A stretch of 64,000 nt of DNA from Krasilnikovia cinnamomea (lineage in GTDB: Bacteria > Actinomycetota > Actinomycetes > Mycobacteriales > Micromonosporaceae): assembly GCF_004217545.1 (NCBI RefSeq), contig NZ_SHKY01000001.1, forward strand, positions 6,324,001-6,388,000, read 5' to 3'. The number at the start of each line of letters is the position of its first letter. Within the stretch, counting starts at the first letter, position 1. The notes beneath the pieces were generated by a model that ran no database searches, was not told where the DNA came from, and saw nothing but the letters and a program-made list of their open reading frames with translations. This document shows, piece after piece, positions 15,996-24,911 of this stretch. The translations under genes and the position numbers were made by a program.

Positions 15996-17396
15996 ATGTT
16001 TGGAGCCGCACCCTTGCTCGCGCTCATCGCGGAGGCCGTCGACGACCGCAGCGCCCGCGGAATCGCGGCCGCCGTGAGCCGTCTGGTCACCGCGGGCACG
16101 CTGACCGCCGGCACCCGCCTGCCGACCGTGCGCGACGTCGCCCGGTCGCTGGGGGTCAGCCCGACGACGGTCAGCGAGGCGTGGGGGAGCCTGGCCCGGG
16201 CCGGGGCCATCCAGACCCGGGGACGGTCCGGGACGTTCGTGACCGGTGCCGCGTCCGGCCGCACCCGCCTGCGCTACGCGCAGCTCGGCAGCACCTCGGC
16301 CGGGCTGCCCCGGGACCTCTCCACCGGCGTACCCGATCATGATCTTCTGCCGGACGTGACCGCCGCGCTGCGCCGCATCGGTGATGGGCGACTGACGACC
16401 AGCTATCTCGACGCGCCGGTCCTGCCGGCGCTGCAGGACGAGCTGCGGGCGCGGTTGCCCTTCGCGCCGCAGCGGCTGACCGTGGTCGACGGCGCGATGG
16501 ACGCGCTGGACCGGATCATCGGCGTCGCCGTGCGGTTCGGCGACCACGTGCTGGTGGAGAACCCGGCGTTCCCGCCCCTGCTCGACCTGCTCGACGCGGC
16601 CGGAGCGAGCGTCGTCGGGGTGCCGCTGGACACCGAGGGTCTGTCGGTGACCGCTCTGACCGAGGCGTTGTCGCAGTCCGATCCGGTGGCGCTGTTCCTG
16701 CAACCCCGGGCCCACAACCCGACCGGGGTGAGCATGTCGGCCGCTCGGGCCCGGGAGCTGGCGGCTGTGCTGACCGGATATCCGCGGGTGACGATCGTCG
16801 AGGACGACCACGCCGGGGACATCGCGTCCGCGCCGCCGGTCAGCCTCGGCACCCACCTGCACGATCGGAGCGTGCACGTGGCCGGCTTCTCCAAGAGCCA
16901 CGGGCCGGATCTGCGGCTGGCCGCGGTCGGCGGGCCGGCCGAGCTCATCGACGCGGTGGCCGACCGGCGGCTGCTCGGCCCCGGCTGGTCCAGCCGCATC
17001 CTGCAGGCGGTCCTGCTCGACCTGCTGACCTCGCCGGACACGATGGCCACGGTCGCGAAGGCCCGCGACGAGTACGCCCGGCGCCGCGAGACCCTGCTGT
17101 CCGCGCTGGCCGCGCGCGGGGTGCCGGCCGGTGCCGCCGACGGCATCAACCTGTGGCTGCCGGTCGACGACCAGCAGCGGGCGATGGTCACCCTCGCCGG
17201 GCATGGCATCGGCGTCGCCCCGGGTACGCCGTTCCTGGTGTCCCCGTCCGGCGGTGGCGATCATGTCCGGCTGACCGTGGGCCTGGTCCGCGACGGCTAC
17301 GACGACCTCGCCGACATTCTGGCCGCCGCGGCCCGCCCGGCAGGTGGCAACGGTTCCGGTTCCCGAGCCCGCCCGCACCCGCGCGGCTGGCGCTGA
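15996..17396 (+). CDS. MocR-type GntR regulator (winged helix plus aminotransferase domain)
   Basis: This 466-aa protein has an N-terminal GntR helix-turn-helix (residues about 15-80: GTRLPTVRDVARSLGVSPTTVSEAW) and a fold-type I aminotransferase domain (about 100-445) with the PLP lysine in VAGFSKSHGPDLR. MocR proteins such as GabR, PdxR and TauR use PLP and an amino compound as effector. Lying divergent to the pyrimidine operon and directly before an aminotransferase, it probably senses a beta-amino acid such as beta-alanine (inference). No clear Shine-Dalgarno precedes the ATG at 15996. Confidence 0.88.
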   Translation: MFGAAPLLALIAEAVDDRSARGIAAAVSRLVTAGTLTAGTRLPTVRDVARSLGVSPTTVSEAWGSLARAGAIQTRGRSGTFVTGAASGRTRLRYAQLGSTSAGLPRDLSTGVPDHDLLPDVTAALRRIGDGRLTTSYLDAPVLPALQDELRARLPFAPQRLTVVDGAMDALDRIIGVAVRFGDHVLVENPAFPPLLDLLDAAGASVVGVPLDTEGLSVTALTEALSQSDPVALFLQPRAHNPTGVSMSAARARELAAVLTGYPRVTIVEDDHAGDIASAPPVSLGTHLHDRSVHVAGFSKSHGPDLRLAAVGGPAELIDAVADRRLLGPGWSSRILQAVLLDLLTSPDTMATVAKARDEYARRRETLLSALAARGVPAGAADGINLWLPVDDQQRAMVTLAGHGIGVAPGTPFLVSPSGGGDHVRLTVGLVRDGYDDLADILAAAARPAGGNGSGSRARPHPRGWR

Positions 17397-17414
17397 TCTA
17401 CAGGAGGCTGCGCG

Positions 17415-18719
17415 ATGACGGAAGACCTGCTGGCCCGGCACCGGGCGGTGCTGCCGACCTGGATGCCGCTGTACTACGGCGACGAACCGCTGGAGATCGT
17501 CTCCGGCTCGGGGCGCCGGGTGGTCGACGCCGCCGGGCGCTCCTACCTGGACTTCTTCGGCGGCGTCCTGACCAACATGATCGGGTACGACATCCCGGAG
17601 ATCTCCGCGGCGGTCTCCGAGCAGCTCGCCACCGGCGTCGTGCACACCTCCACGCTGTACCTGATCCGCCGGCAGGTGGAGCTGGCCGAGAAGATCGCCC
17701 GGGTCTCCGGGATCCCGGACGCGCGGGTGTTCTTCACCAACTCGGGCACCGAGGCGAACGAGACCGCGCTGCTGATGGCCACCAACATCCGGCGCTCCAA
17801 CCAGATCCTCGCGGTCCGCAACAGCTACCACGGCCGGACGTTCGCCACCATGGCGATCACCGGCCACCGCGGCTGGTCGGCCAGCTCGCTGAGCCCGCTG
17901 CAGGTGTCCTGGCTGCCCTCCGGCGACCGGGTGCGGGGGCGCATGCGCGGCCTCTCCGACGCCGACCACATCGAGGTGGCCGTCGACGAGCTGCGTGAGG
18001 TGCTGGCCACGGTCACCGCGGGCGACGTGGCCGCGCTCATCGCGGAGCCGATCCAGGGCGTCGGCGGATTCGTGCACGCGCCCGACGGGCTGCTCGGGGC
18101 GTACAAGAAGGAGCTGGACGAGCACGGCATCCTGCTCATCGCGGACGAGGTGCAGACCGGCTGGGGGCGCACCGGCGACCACTTCTGGGGCTACCAGGCA
18201 CACGGCGTGACACCGGATCTGATCACGTTCGCCAAGGGCATCGGCAACGGGTTCGCGCTCGGCGGCGTGGTCGGCCGCGCGGACGTGATGAACGCGGTCC
18301 CGGCGATCAGCTTCTCCACGTACGGCGGCAACCCGGTCTCCACCGCGGCCGGCACCGCCGTCCTGGACTACCTGCTCGACCACGACCTGCAGGCCAACGC
18401 CCGCCGGGTCGGCGCCATCCTGCTGGACGGGCTGCGTACGGCGCTGGCGTCCTGCGCCGTCGTGGCCGAGGTGCGCGGCCGGGGACTGATGATCGGCATC
18501 GAGTTCGTCCGCCCCGGCGGCAACGAGCCGGCCCCGGCCACCGCCGTCGCCGTGTTCGAGGAGTGCCGCCGTTCGGGTCTGCTGGTCGGCAAGGGCGGTC
18601 TCTACAACAACGTGCTGCGGATGGGGCCGCCGCTCACGCTGACCGAGGAGGAGGCCCGTGAGGGGCTGGCCATCCTCGTCGAGGCGATCAGGACCGCGGA
18701 CGCCGCCGCCGTCCGATGA
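17415..18719 (+). CDS. Class III aminotransferase, probable beta-alanine/beta-aminoisobutyrate transaminase
   Basis: This 434-aa PLP enzyme of the omega-amino acid/AGXT2-like group has the PLP lysine in TFAKGIGNGFALGG, the Asp in LIADEVQTGWGRTG, the phosphate-cup NSGTEANE and the SYHGRTFATMA motif. AGGAGG at about 17402-17407 gives a firm start. Following the MocR gene by 18 bp, it would convert beta-alanine or beta-aminoisobutyrate to malonate or methylmalonate semialdehyde, the substrate of the MMSDH in the facing operon. Substrate choice rests on context. Confidence 0.9.
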   Translation: MTEDLLARHRAVLPTWMPLYYGDEPLEIVSGSGRRVVDAAGRSYLDFFGGVLTNMIGYDIPEISAAVSEQLATGVVHTSTLYLIRRQVELAEKIARVSGIPDARVFFTNSGTEANETALLMATNIRRSNQILAVRNSYHGRTFATMAITGHRGWSASSLSPLQVSWLPSGDRVRGRMRGLSDADHIEVAVDELREVLATVTAGDVAALIAEPIQGVGGFVHAPDGLLGAYKKELDEHGILLIADEVQTGWGRTGDHFWGYQAHGVTPDLITFAKGIGNGFALGGVVGRADVMNAVPAISFSTYGGNPVSTAAGTAVLDYLLDHDLQANARRVGAILLDGLRTALASCAVVAEVRGRGLMIGIEFVRPGGNEPAPATAVAVFEECRRSGLLVGKGGLYNNVLRMGPPLTLTEEEAREGLAILVEAIRTADAAAVR

Positions 18720-18749
18720 GCACCCTGGGCCTGCGAATATTGCGTCTTG

Positions 18750-18821
18750 CTGACGGTCGTTGTTGATGCGATATTGGTCGGCAGGTGACCCGTCCGCGCG
18801 GACCGACCATCTGCCGACCAA
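18750..18821 (+). promoter_or_regulatory. Promoter and inverted repeat of the CoA-ligase gene
   Basis: CTGACG (18750-18755), a 16-nt spacer and TATTGG (18772-18777) form a promoter-like pair. The 11-mer CTGACGGTCGT is repeated at 21021 before the cupin gene. Overlapping the -10 is TTGGTCGGCAG (18774-18784), whose exact inverted copy CTGCCGACCAA lies at 18811-18821, a likely repressor site, possibly for the PaaX protein of this cluster (inference). Confidence 0.5.
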
Positions 18822-18945
18822 CGACGCCAACTGACGACATTGCCTACTCGCGCTGTCCGGCCTGCGGCGCCTGCTCGTGCCGACCGGTGATCCATCGCCC
18901 GGCCCCGGCGCGGCGCAGGTGCGGAGCAGGAAGGGTGTGGTGGTG

Positions 18946-20304
18946 ATGACCGTCGCAGCGCCGTACTGGAACCCGAAGACCGAATGCATGCCCCGCGAAC
19001 AGCTGCGGGCGCTGCAACTGGCCAAGCTCCGGGCGGTCACCGAGTGGGCCCAGGCCCGCAGCCCCTTCTACCGGCGCAGCTTCGCCGCGGCGAGGTTCTC
19101 CGCCGATCAGTTGCGCACGCTCGACGACATCCAGCGCATCCCGTTCCTGACCCGGGAGCAGTGGATGCACAGCCAGGACGAGCGTCCGCCCTACGGCGAG
19201 CTGCCCGTCGCCGGTCGGGAGGTCGCGATCCGCCTGCACACGACCAGCGGCACCTCCGGCTCGACGCCGCTGCGCGCCCTGGACTCCCGCAAGGACTGGG
19301 CGTGGGCGGCGGAGATGTGGGCGTACGCGCTGTGGGGCATCGGGGTGCGCGCCACCGACATCGGCTACGTCGCGTTCGGCTACGGCTCGTTCATCGGCTT
19401 CTGGGGACTGCACTACGGCCTGGAGAAGGTGGGTGCGCTGACCATCCCCGGCGGCGCGCAGACCACCGCGGCCCGGGTACGGCAGATCGTCGACTTCGGC
19501 GCGACCGTGGTGGCGACGACCCCGACGTACGCGATGCGCATGGCCCAGGAGGCCGAGGCGCTCGGCATCGACCTGCCCGGCTCGGCGGTGTCCCGGCTCG
19601 TGCTCTCCGGCGAGCCGGCCGGTTCCATCGTGGAGACCAAGACCCTGATCGAACGGCAGTGGGGGGCGAAGGCCTTCGACACGGCCGGCATGACCGAGGT
19701 GTCGACCATCTTCATGTTCGAGCCGGAGAACCAGCCGGGTGGTTGCCACATCATCGAGGACCACTTCATCGAGGAGGTCATCGACCCGCAGACGGGCGAC
19801 CGCCTCGGGTACGGCGAACGCGGCGAACGGGTGTGCACGTCCTTCGGCCGCAGCATGATCCCGCTGTTGCGGTACCGCACCGCCGACCTCGTGGTCCGCC
19901 AGCCGGCCGCGGCCGCCGGCAACGGCCGCACCTGGGACCTCTACGAGGGCGGCATCGTGGGGCGCGCCGACGACATGAAGCTGGTGCGGGGCACCAACGT
20001 CTACCCCGGAGCGATCGAGGCGATTCTGCGCACCCATGACGGGATCGAGGAGTTCCAGATCCGGATCGAGCGGCGCGGGGCCCGTGACGAGGTCGTGTTG
20101 CAGGTGGAACCGCACCCACGGTTCGACGACGCGGCCTGGACCGCGCTGGCCGAGGCGCTGGTCGTGGAGCTGGCCGAGGCGCACGAGGGGCTGCTGTTCA
20201 TTCTCGAACGCGCTGCCACCGGTGCCCTGCCCCGCTTCGAGCTCAAGGCCAAACGCCTCTCCGACCTGCGCCCGGCGGGCGCACACACGACGGTACGGGC
20301 ATGA
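18946..20304 (+). CDS. Phenylacetate-CoA-ligase-like adenylate-forming enzyme (aryl-CoA ligase)
   Basis: This 452-aa ANL-superfamily protein of the PaaK type has the P-loop HTTSGTSGSTPL, the A5-type motif DTAGMTEV and the hinge region VGRADDMKLVRGTNVYPGAIE. It would activate an aromatic or related acid as acyl-AMP and transfer it to CoA. The neighbouring monooxygenase-reductase acts on 2-aminobenzoyl-CoA or salicylyl-CoA in known homologues, so anthranilate or salicylate is the likely substrate (inference). The ATG at 18946 follows AGGAAGGG; three GTG codons just upstream are alternatives. Its TGA overlaps the next ATG. Confidence 0.85.
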   Translation: MTVAAPYWNPKTECMPREQLRALQLAKLRAVTEWAQARSPFYRRSFAAARFSADQLRTLDDIQRIPFLTREQWMHSQDERPPYGELPVAGREVAIRLHTTSGTSGSTPLRALDSRKDWAWAAEMWAYALWGIGVRATDIGYVAFGYGSFIGFWGLHYGLEKVGALTIPGGAQTTAARVRQIVDFGATVVATTPTYAMRMAQEAEALGIDLPGSAVSRLVLSGEPAGSIVETKTLIERQWGAKAFDTAGMTEVSTIFMFEPENQPGGCHIIEDHFIEEVIDPQTGDRLGYGERGERVCTSFGRSMIPLLRYRTADLVVRQPAAAAGNGRTWDLYEGGIVGRADDMKLVRGTNVYPGAIEAILRTHDGIEEFQIRIERRGARDEVVLQVEPHPRFDDAAWTALAEALVVELAEAHEGLLFILERAATGALPRFELKAKRLSDLRPAGAHTTVRA

Positions 20305-20534
20305 GCAGCACCCCATCGGCGGAAGGACCGGCCGTGACCCGCGATCTGCTGGACAACCCGCTCACCGGCGAGGAGCGCAAGCTGCTCGACGCGTACCGGC
20401 TGCTGCGTGAGCTCGCCCGCGAGGCGCCGACGCCCTGCGTCGCGGCGAACGTCCGCGCGGCACTGGCGCCGATCGCCGTCGCGGTGACCGATCTCGGCCT
20501 GAGCTTCGAGCACCTGCTCGACGACGGCTGCTGA
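20301..20534 (+). CDS. Small protein of unknown function coupled to the aryl-CoA ligase
   Basis: This 77-aa protein is predicted to be mostly helical (LTGEERKLLDAYRLLRELAR), with two cysteines, one at the extreme C-terminus. The ATGA overlap with the ligase gene shows translational coupling, and the acidic end (FEHLLDDGC) gives no known motif. It is not a recognisable acyl carrier protein, because no DSL-type serine is present. It could be a ligase accessory subunit. Confidence 0.6.
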   Translation: MSSTPSAEGPAVTRDLLDNPLTGEERKLLDAYRLLRELAREAPTPCVAANVRAALAPIAVAVTDLGLSFEHLLDDGC

Positions 20535-20548
20535 GGCGTTTCGCGGGA

Positions 20549-20968
20549 TCAGGCCGCCGGGCGGATCAGGCGTGCGTCGGGGATCACCGCGACGCCGAGG
20601 ATCTCGATGAGGGCCTCCGGCTGCCACAGCGCGGTGCAGCCGATGCCGGCCATGGCCGGGTAGACGGGTCCGGCCAGCTCGCGCCAGATCGTGCCGATCT
20701 CCCGGCCGTTGGCCTGGTAGTCGGGGATGTCCGTCAGGTAGATCGTGATGCTGACCAGATCCTCGGGGATGCCGCCCGCGGCGCGCAACGTCGTGAGCAC
20801 GTTGCCGAACGCCTGCCGGAACTGCGGCACGATCCCGCCTCCGACGATCCGCATCTCGGCGTCCAGCGCCGTCTGCCCGCCCAGATAGAGGGTGTTGCCG
20901 GTGAGCGTGCCGTGCGAATAGCCGCGGGGCGCCGGCAGGGACGGCGGGTTGATCGGCAGCGGCGGCAT
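20549..20968 (-). CDS. RidA/YjgF-family protein lacking the canonical arginine
   Basis: This 139-aa protein of the chorismate-mutase-like Rid fold has GNTLYLGGQTALD, FGNVLTTLRAAGG and the ITIYLTDI strand. Archetypal RidA needs an Arg in the PARxxVEV region to hydrolyse enamines/imines; here the corresponding stretch reads PAMAGIGCTALW, so the Arg is absent and the protein belongs to a divergent Rid subgroup. It faces away from the cupin gene. The monooxygenase-reductase of this cluster is expected to make an enamine product, so a link is plausible. Confidence 0.85.
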   Translation of the reverse strand: MPPLPINPPSLPAPRGYSHGTLTGNTLYLGGQTALDAEMRIVGGGIVPQFRQAFGNVLTTLRAAGGIPEDLVSITIYLTDIPDYQANGREIGTIWRELAGPVYPAMAGIGCTALWQPEALIEILGVAVIPDARLIRPAA

Positions 20969-21020
20969 CGTTACTCCTGACGTCCGGGGATCGGGCAGCT
21001 CTCGCGCTTATAGACTTTAT

Positions 21021-21048
21021 CTGACGGTCGTGAGAAGTTGGCTATACG
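21021..21048 (+). promoter_or_regulatory. Promoter of the cupin-thioesterase-monooxygenase operon
   Basis: CTGACG (21021-21026), a 16-nt spacer and TATACG (21043-21048) match in spacing and -35 sequence the promoter at 18750; the first eleven bases CTGACGGTCGT are identical. A CGTCAG at 21053-21058 is the inverse of the -35. Co-regulation of both transcription units is likely. Confidence 0.5.
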
Positions 21049-21076
21049 GTTTCGTCAGGGATCGAGGAGATGCCCG

Positions 21077-21553
21077 GTGAACTTCGAGGGATACCAGCTG
21101 GAGGGCGACGCCACCGCCTATCTGCTGCCGGACGGCAGCCTCGGGCCGGTGGTCACCAGAGCCGGCGAGGAAGACGTACAGACCATGTCGTCCGGTGGGG
21201 CGGTGCGGATCTCCGGAGTGAGCATCCAGCACACCCCGGCCCGCAGACTCTGGTACGGCAAGGTGCTCAACAACGCCGGCTTCCGGTCACTGCCGCACCA
21301 CCACGGCGAGGCCGAGACCGGCGGCTACGTCCTGTCCGGCAAGGCCCGCATCTACTACGGCGAGAACTTCGCGCAGTACGTCGACCTGGCGACCGGCGAC
21401 TGGGTGTTCGTGCCGCCGTTCCTGCCGCACGTCGAATGCAACATGTCGACCACCGAGGAGCTGACCTGGCTCACCACCCGCACCCCGGAGAACCTCGTGG
21501 TCAACCTGGCCGACGTCCTGGACGAGGACCTGACCGGGTTCCGGCGCGCGTGA
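21077..21553 (+). CDS. Cupin-domain protein
   Basis: This 158-aa single cupin has the first metal motif PHHHGEAETGGYVLSG (His residues plus Glu) and the second motif DWVFVPPFLPH. GTG at 21077 is preceded by GAGGAGA, and homology starts there rather than at the longer frame. Cupins in aromatic clusters serve as dioxygenases, isomerases or binding proteins; nothing visible discriminates among these. Its stop overlaps the GTG of the thioesterase gene (GTGA). Confidence 0.82.
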   Translation: MNFEGYQLEGDATAYLLPDGSLGPVVTRAGEEDVQTMSSGGAVRISGVSIQHTPARRLWYGKVLNNAGFRSLPHHHGEAETGGYVLSGKARIYYGENFAQYVDLATGDWVFVPPFLPHVECNMSTTEELTWLTTRTPENLVVNLADVLDEDLTGFRRA

Positions 21554-22467
21554 GCACCGCCACCACCTCCGCCACCCTGACCGAGGCGATCTCGCTGACG
21601 CCGGTGCCGCCGCAGGTCTTCGACGAGGCGTACGAGGCGACGACCCAGCCGTGCCCGTGGCCCAAGGCGTACGGCGGTGACCTGGTCGCCCAGGCCGCCA
21701 CCGCCGTGATGCGCTCCACCGGCGCCGACCGCCGGCTGCACTCGATGCACAGCTACTTCCTGCGCCCGGCACAGATCGGCGCGACCGTGCGGTACGAGGT
21801 GGAACGGCTCCGCGACGGCCGCGGCTACTCCACCCGCCAGGTGCGGGCGTTCCAGGACGGCAAGGCGATCTACGCCGGACTCGCGTCCTTCCACGTCGGC
21901 GAGCCCGGCGGCAGCTACCGCGGTGCCGCGCCGGAGGGCGTCCCGGCGCCCGAGAGGCTGCCGCCCTCCGCCGAGGTGTTGCGGGACGCGGTGCCCGGCA
22001 CCCCGGCCGCGGGCACCATGACGGACGCGGCGAAGGCCTACTGGTCCGGCGGGCGCAGCTTCGACCTGCGCCACGTTCCCGGCCCGGTCTACCTGACCGT
22101 CGACGGGGCGGCCACCGGACACCAGGCGGTCTGGATCAAACCGTTCGACGCGCTGCGCGACGTGCCCGGCCTGACCGCGGCCAACCGCGACCAGGCCGCG
22201 CTCGCCTACGTCTGCGACTACACCATCCTCGAACCGATCCTGCGCGTCCTCGGCCTGCCCTGGGCGCGGCCCGGCCTGGTCACGGCCAGCCTCGACCACG
22301 CCATGTGGTTCCACCGCGCCGGGCGAGTCGACGGCTGGCTGCTCTACCTGCAGGAGGCCGTCGCGATCGAGCACGGCCGGGGCCTGGGCACCGGCCGCTT
22401 CTTCACCCGAGACGGCGTCCACCTGGCCACCGTCGCCCAGGAAGGCCTCGTCCGGGCCCCCGACTGA
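21550..22467 (+). CDS. TesB-type acyl-CoA thioesterase
   Basis: This 305-aa double-hotdog thioesterase II-like protein has an N-terminal hotdog with PWPKAYGGDLVAQAA and HSMHSYFLRPA, and a C-terminal hotdog with the catalytic Asp in YVCDYTILEP and conserved SLDHAMWFHR, QEAVAIEHGRG and FTRDG. It releases CoA from acyl or aroyl thioesters. In this operon it could free an aromatic ring-reduction product or rescue CoA from dead-end thioesters. The GTG start overlaps the cupin stop. Confidence 0.88.
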   Translation: MSTATTSATLTEAISLTPVPPQVFDEAYEATTQPCPWPKAYGGDLVAQAATAVMRSTGADRRLHSMHSYFLRPAQIGATVRYEVERLRDGRGYSTRQVRAFQDGKAIYAGLASFHVGEPGGSYRGAAPEGVPAPERLPPSAEVLRDAVPGTPAAGTMTDAAKAYWSGGRSFDLRHVPGPVYLTVDGAATGHQAVWIKPFDALRDVPGLTAANRDQAALAYVCDYTILEPILRVLGLPWARPGLVTASLDHAMWFHRAGRVDGWLLYLQEAVAIEHGRGLGTGRFFTRDGVHLATVAQEGLVRAPD

Positions 22468-22487
22468 CAGAGAACCGAAGGACCGCC

Positions 22488-24908
22488 ATGCGCATCGCCG
22501 TCGTCGGAGGTGGCCCGGCCGGGCTGTACTTCTCCACCCTGATGAAGCAGCTCGACCCCGCCCACCACATCACCGTCTGGGAACGCAACGCCCCCGACGA
22601 CACGTTCGGCTTCGGCGTGGTGTTCTCCGACGAGACCCTCGGCGGCATCGAGAACGCCGACGCCGCGTTCCACGCGACGATGGCGGCCAGGTTCGCGCGC
22701 TGGACCGACATCGACATCCACCTCGACGGGCAACGGCACACCGTCGGCGGGCAGGGCTTCGCCGCCATGAGCCGCCAGGAACTGCTCGCGCTGCTCCAGC
22801 AGCGGTGCGCCGCCCTCGGGGTCACCACGCATTTCCGTACGCCCGCGCCGGACGTCGACCAGCTCCGCCAGCACCACGACCTGGTCATCGCCAGCGACGG
22901 CGGCAACTCCGGAATCCGGGCCCGGTACGCCGGCGACTTCCAGCCGTCGCTGGACGTACGCCACAACAAGTACATCTGGCTCGGCACCGACCAGGTCTTC
23001 GAGGCGTTCCAGTTCTTCATCAAACAGACCCGCTGGGGCACCATGCAGGTCCACGGCTATCCCTACTCGGAGAACGGCTCCACCTTCATCGTCGAGATGC
23101 ACTCCGACGTGTGGCGTGCCGCCGGCTTCGCCGCCACCGAGGGCGTCGTGCTGCCGCCCGGCACCTCCGACGAGTTCGCCCTTGCCCGGATCCGCGAGCT
23201 GTTCGCCGCCGAGCTCGGCGGACACCGGCTGCTCGGCAACAACTCCAAATGGCTCGAGTTCACCACGGTCCGCAACGCACGGTGGACCAGCGGCAACGTG
23301 GTACTGCTCGGCGACGCCGCGCACACCGCCCACTTCTCCGTCGGCTCCGGCACGAAGCTGGCCATGGAGGACGCCCTGGCCCTGGCCGCCTGCCTGCACG
23401 AGCACCCCGACCCGGGCACGGCCCTGGCCGCCTACGAGGCCGAACGCCGGCCGGTGGTCGAGTCGACCCAGCGCGCCGCGCAGGCGTCGCTGGAGTGGTT
23501 CGAGAACATCGGCGTCTACGCCAGTCAGGACCCGACCGAGTTCTGTTTCAACCTGATCACCCGGTCCCGCCGCATCACCTACGACAACCTGCGCGCCCGC
23601 GACGAACGGTTCGCCGATCTGGTCGGCAGCCGGTTCGCCGAACGCATCGGGTGCCCCGCCGACACGCCGGCCATGTTCCAGCCGTTCCAACTGGGCCCGC
23701 TGCGGCTGAAGAACCGCGTCGTCGTCTCCGCCATGGACATGTACTCGGCCGTCGACGGCGTCCCCGGCGACCTGCACCTGGTGCACCTCGGCTCCAAGGC
23801 GCTCGGCGGCGCGGCGCTGGTCATGACCGAGATGGTCTGCGTCTGCGCGCAGGGCCGCATCACCCCCGGCTGCGCCGGCCTGTGGACCGGCGAGCAGGAG
23901 CGGCAGTGGCGGCGGATCGTCGAGTTCGTCCACGCCCGGTCCACCGCCCACATCGGCGTGCAGCTCGGCCACTCGGGGCGCAAGGGCTCGACCAGGCTCA
24001 TGTGGGACGGCATGGACGACCCGCTGCCCGAGGGCGGCTGGGAGATCATCGGGCCCTCGGCCGTGCCGTACGGGCCCGGATCGGCGACGCCGCGCGAGAT
24101 GACCCGCGCCGACATGGACCGGGTCCGCGACGACTTCGCCGCCGCCGCCACGCGGGCCGCCGCGTGCGGCTTCGACCTCCTCGAACTGCACTGCGCCCAC
24201 GGCTATCTGCTCTCGTCGTTCCTCTCGCCCGTCGCCAACCGGCGCGACGACGAGTACGGCGGCGGCGTCGAGAACCGGCTGCGCTACCCGCTCGAGGTCT
24301 TCGACGCCGTCGCGGCGGTGTGGCCGCGCGACCGGCCGTTGCTGGTACGCATCTCGGCCACCGACTGGGTACCGGACGGCAACACCGCCGACGACGCGGT
24401 CCGGATCGCCGCCGCCTTCATCGCCCACGGTGCCCACGGGATCGACGTCTCCAGCGGCCAGGTCACCAAGGCCGAGAAGCCGGCGTACGGGCGTAGCTAT
24501 CAGACACCGTTCGCCGACCGGATCCGGCACGAGGTGGCCGCCGGCGCCGGCGCGGCCGTGATCGCGGTCGGTGCCATCTCGTCGTACGACGACGTCAACT
24601 CGATCCTGCTGGCCGGCCGCGCGGACCTGTGCGCGCTGGGCCGCACCCATCTCTACGACCCGCAGTGGACCCTGCACGCCGCCGCCGAACAGGAGTACCG
24701 CGGCGCCGGGGCGGACTGGCCGGTGCAGTTCGCGGCGGGCCGCCGCCGCCCCCCGACGGCACGCACCGACGCGGTGCGCCCGCGCCTGTCCCTGCTGCGC
24801 GCGGAGCCCACCGGCGACGACGTCCACGTCCGGTGGCGGCCGGCCACCGGCTCCGCGCAGGTGAGTCCGCCACCGCCCGCCGGGTCCTCCGCACCGGTCC
24901 GGACGTAG
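22488..24908 (+). CDS. 2-Aminobenzoyl-CoA/salicylyl-CoA-type monooxygenase fused to OYE reductase
   Basis: This 806-aa bifunctional flavoenzyme has an N-terminal FAD monooxygenase of the salicylate-hydroxylase type (residues 1-390; VVGGGPAGLYFS and LLGDAAHTAHFSVGSG) and a C-terminal FMN ene-reductase of the Old Yellow type (about 400-760; LRLKNRVVVSAMDMY, HCAHGYLLSSFLSP, RRDDEYGG). The same fusion is known as 2-aminobenzoyl-CoA monooxygenase/reductase (AbmA of Azoarcus) and as salicylyl-CoA 5-hydroxylase-like proteins in actinobacteria; it hydroxylates C5 of the aryl-CoA and then reduces the ring. The C-terminal 45 residues are Pro-rich and disordered. GAAGGA precedes the ATG at 22488. Confidence 0.9.
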   Translation: MRIAVVGGGPAGLYFSTLMKQLDPAHHITVWERNAPDDTFGFGVVFSDETLGGIENADAAFHATMAARFARWTDIDIHLDGQRHTVGGQGFAAMSRQELLALLQQRCAALGVTTHFRTPAPDVDQLRQHHDLVIASDGGNSGIRARYAGDFQPSLDVRHNKYIWLGTDQVFEAFQFFIKQTRWGTMQVHGYPYSENGSTFIVEMHSDVWRAAGFAATEGVVLPPGTSDEFALARIRELFAAELGGHRLLGNNSKWLEFTTVRNARWTSGNVVLLGDAAHTAHFSVGSGTKLAMEDALALAACLHEHPDPGTALAAYEAERRPVVESTQRAAQASLEWFENIGVYASQDPTEFCFNLITRSRRITYDNLRARDERFADLVGSRFAERIGCPADTPAMFQPFQLGPLRLKNRVVVSAMDMYSAVDGVPGDLHLVHLGSKALGGAALVMTEMVCVCAQGRITPGCAGLWTGEQERQWRRIVEFVHARSTAHIGVQLGHSGRKGSTRLMWDGMDDPLPEGGWEIIGPSAVPYGPGSATPREMTRADMDRVRDDFAAAATRAAACGFDLLELHCAHGYLLSSFLSPVANRRDDEYGGGVENRLRYPLEVFDAVAAVWPRDRPLLVRISATDWVPDGNTADDAVRIAAAFIAHGAHGIDVSSGQVTKAEKPAYGRSYQTPFADRIRHEVAAGAGAAVIAVGAISSYDDVNSILLAGRADLCALGRTHLYDPQWTLHAAAEQEYRGAGADWPVQFAAGRRRPPTARTDAVRPRLSLLRAEPTGDDVHVRWRPATGSAQVSPPPPAGSSAPVRT

Positions 24909-24911
24909 CCG

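Noticed and set aside
16012..19040. Very long minus-strand frame that continues upstream of the ureidopropionase gene
   Set aside because: It runs opposite to the MocR and aminotransferase genes and its translation is low-complexity Arg/Pro/Gly/Ala; only the last 279 residues match a real protein. It is a shadow caused by high GC.
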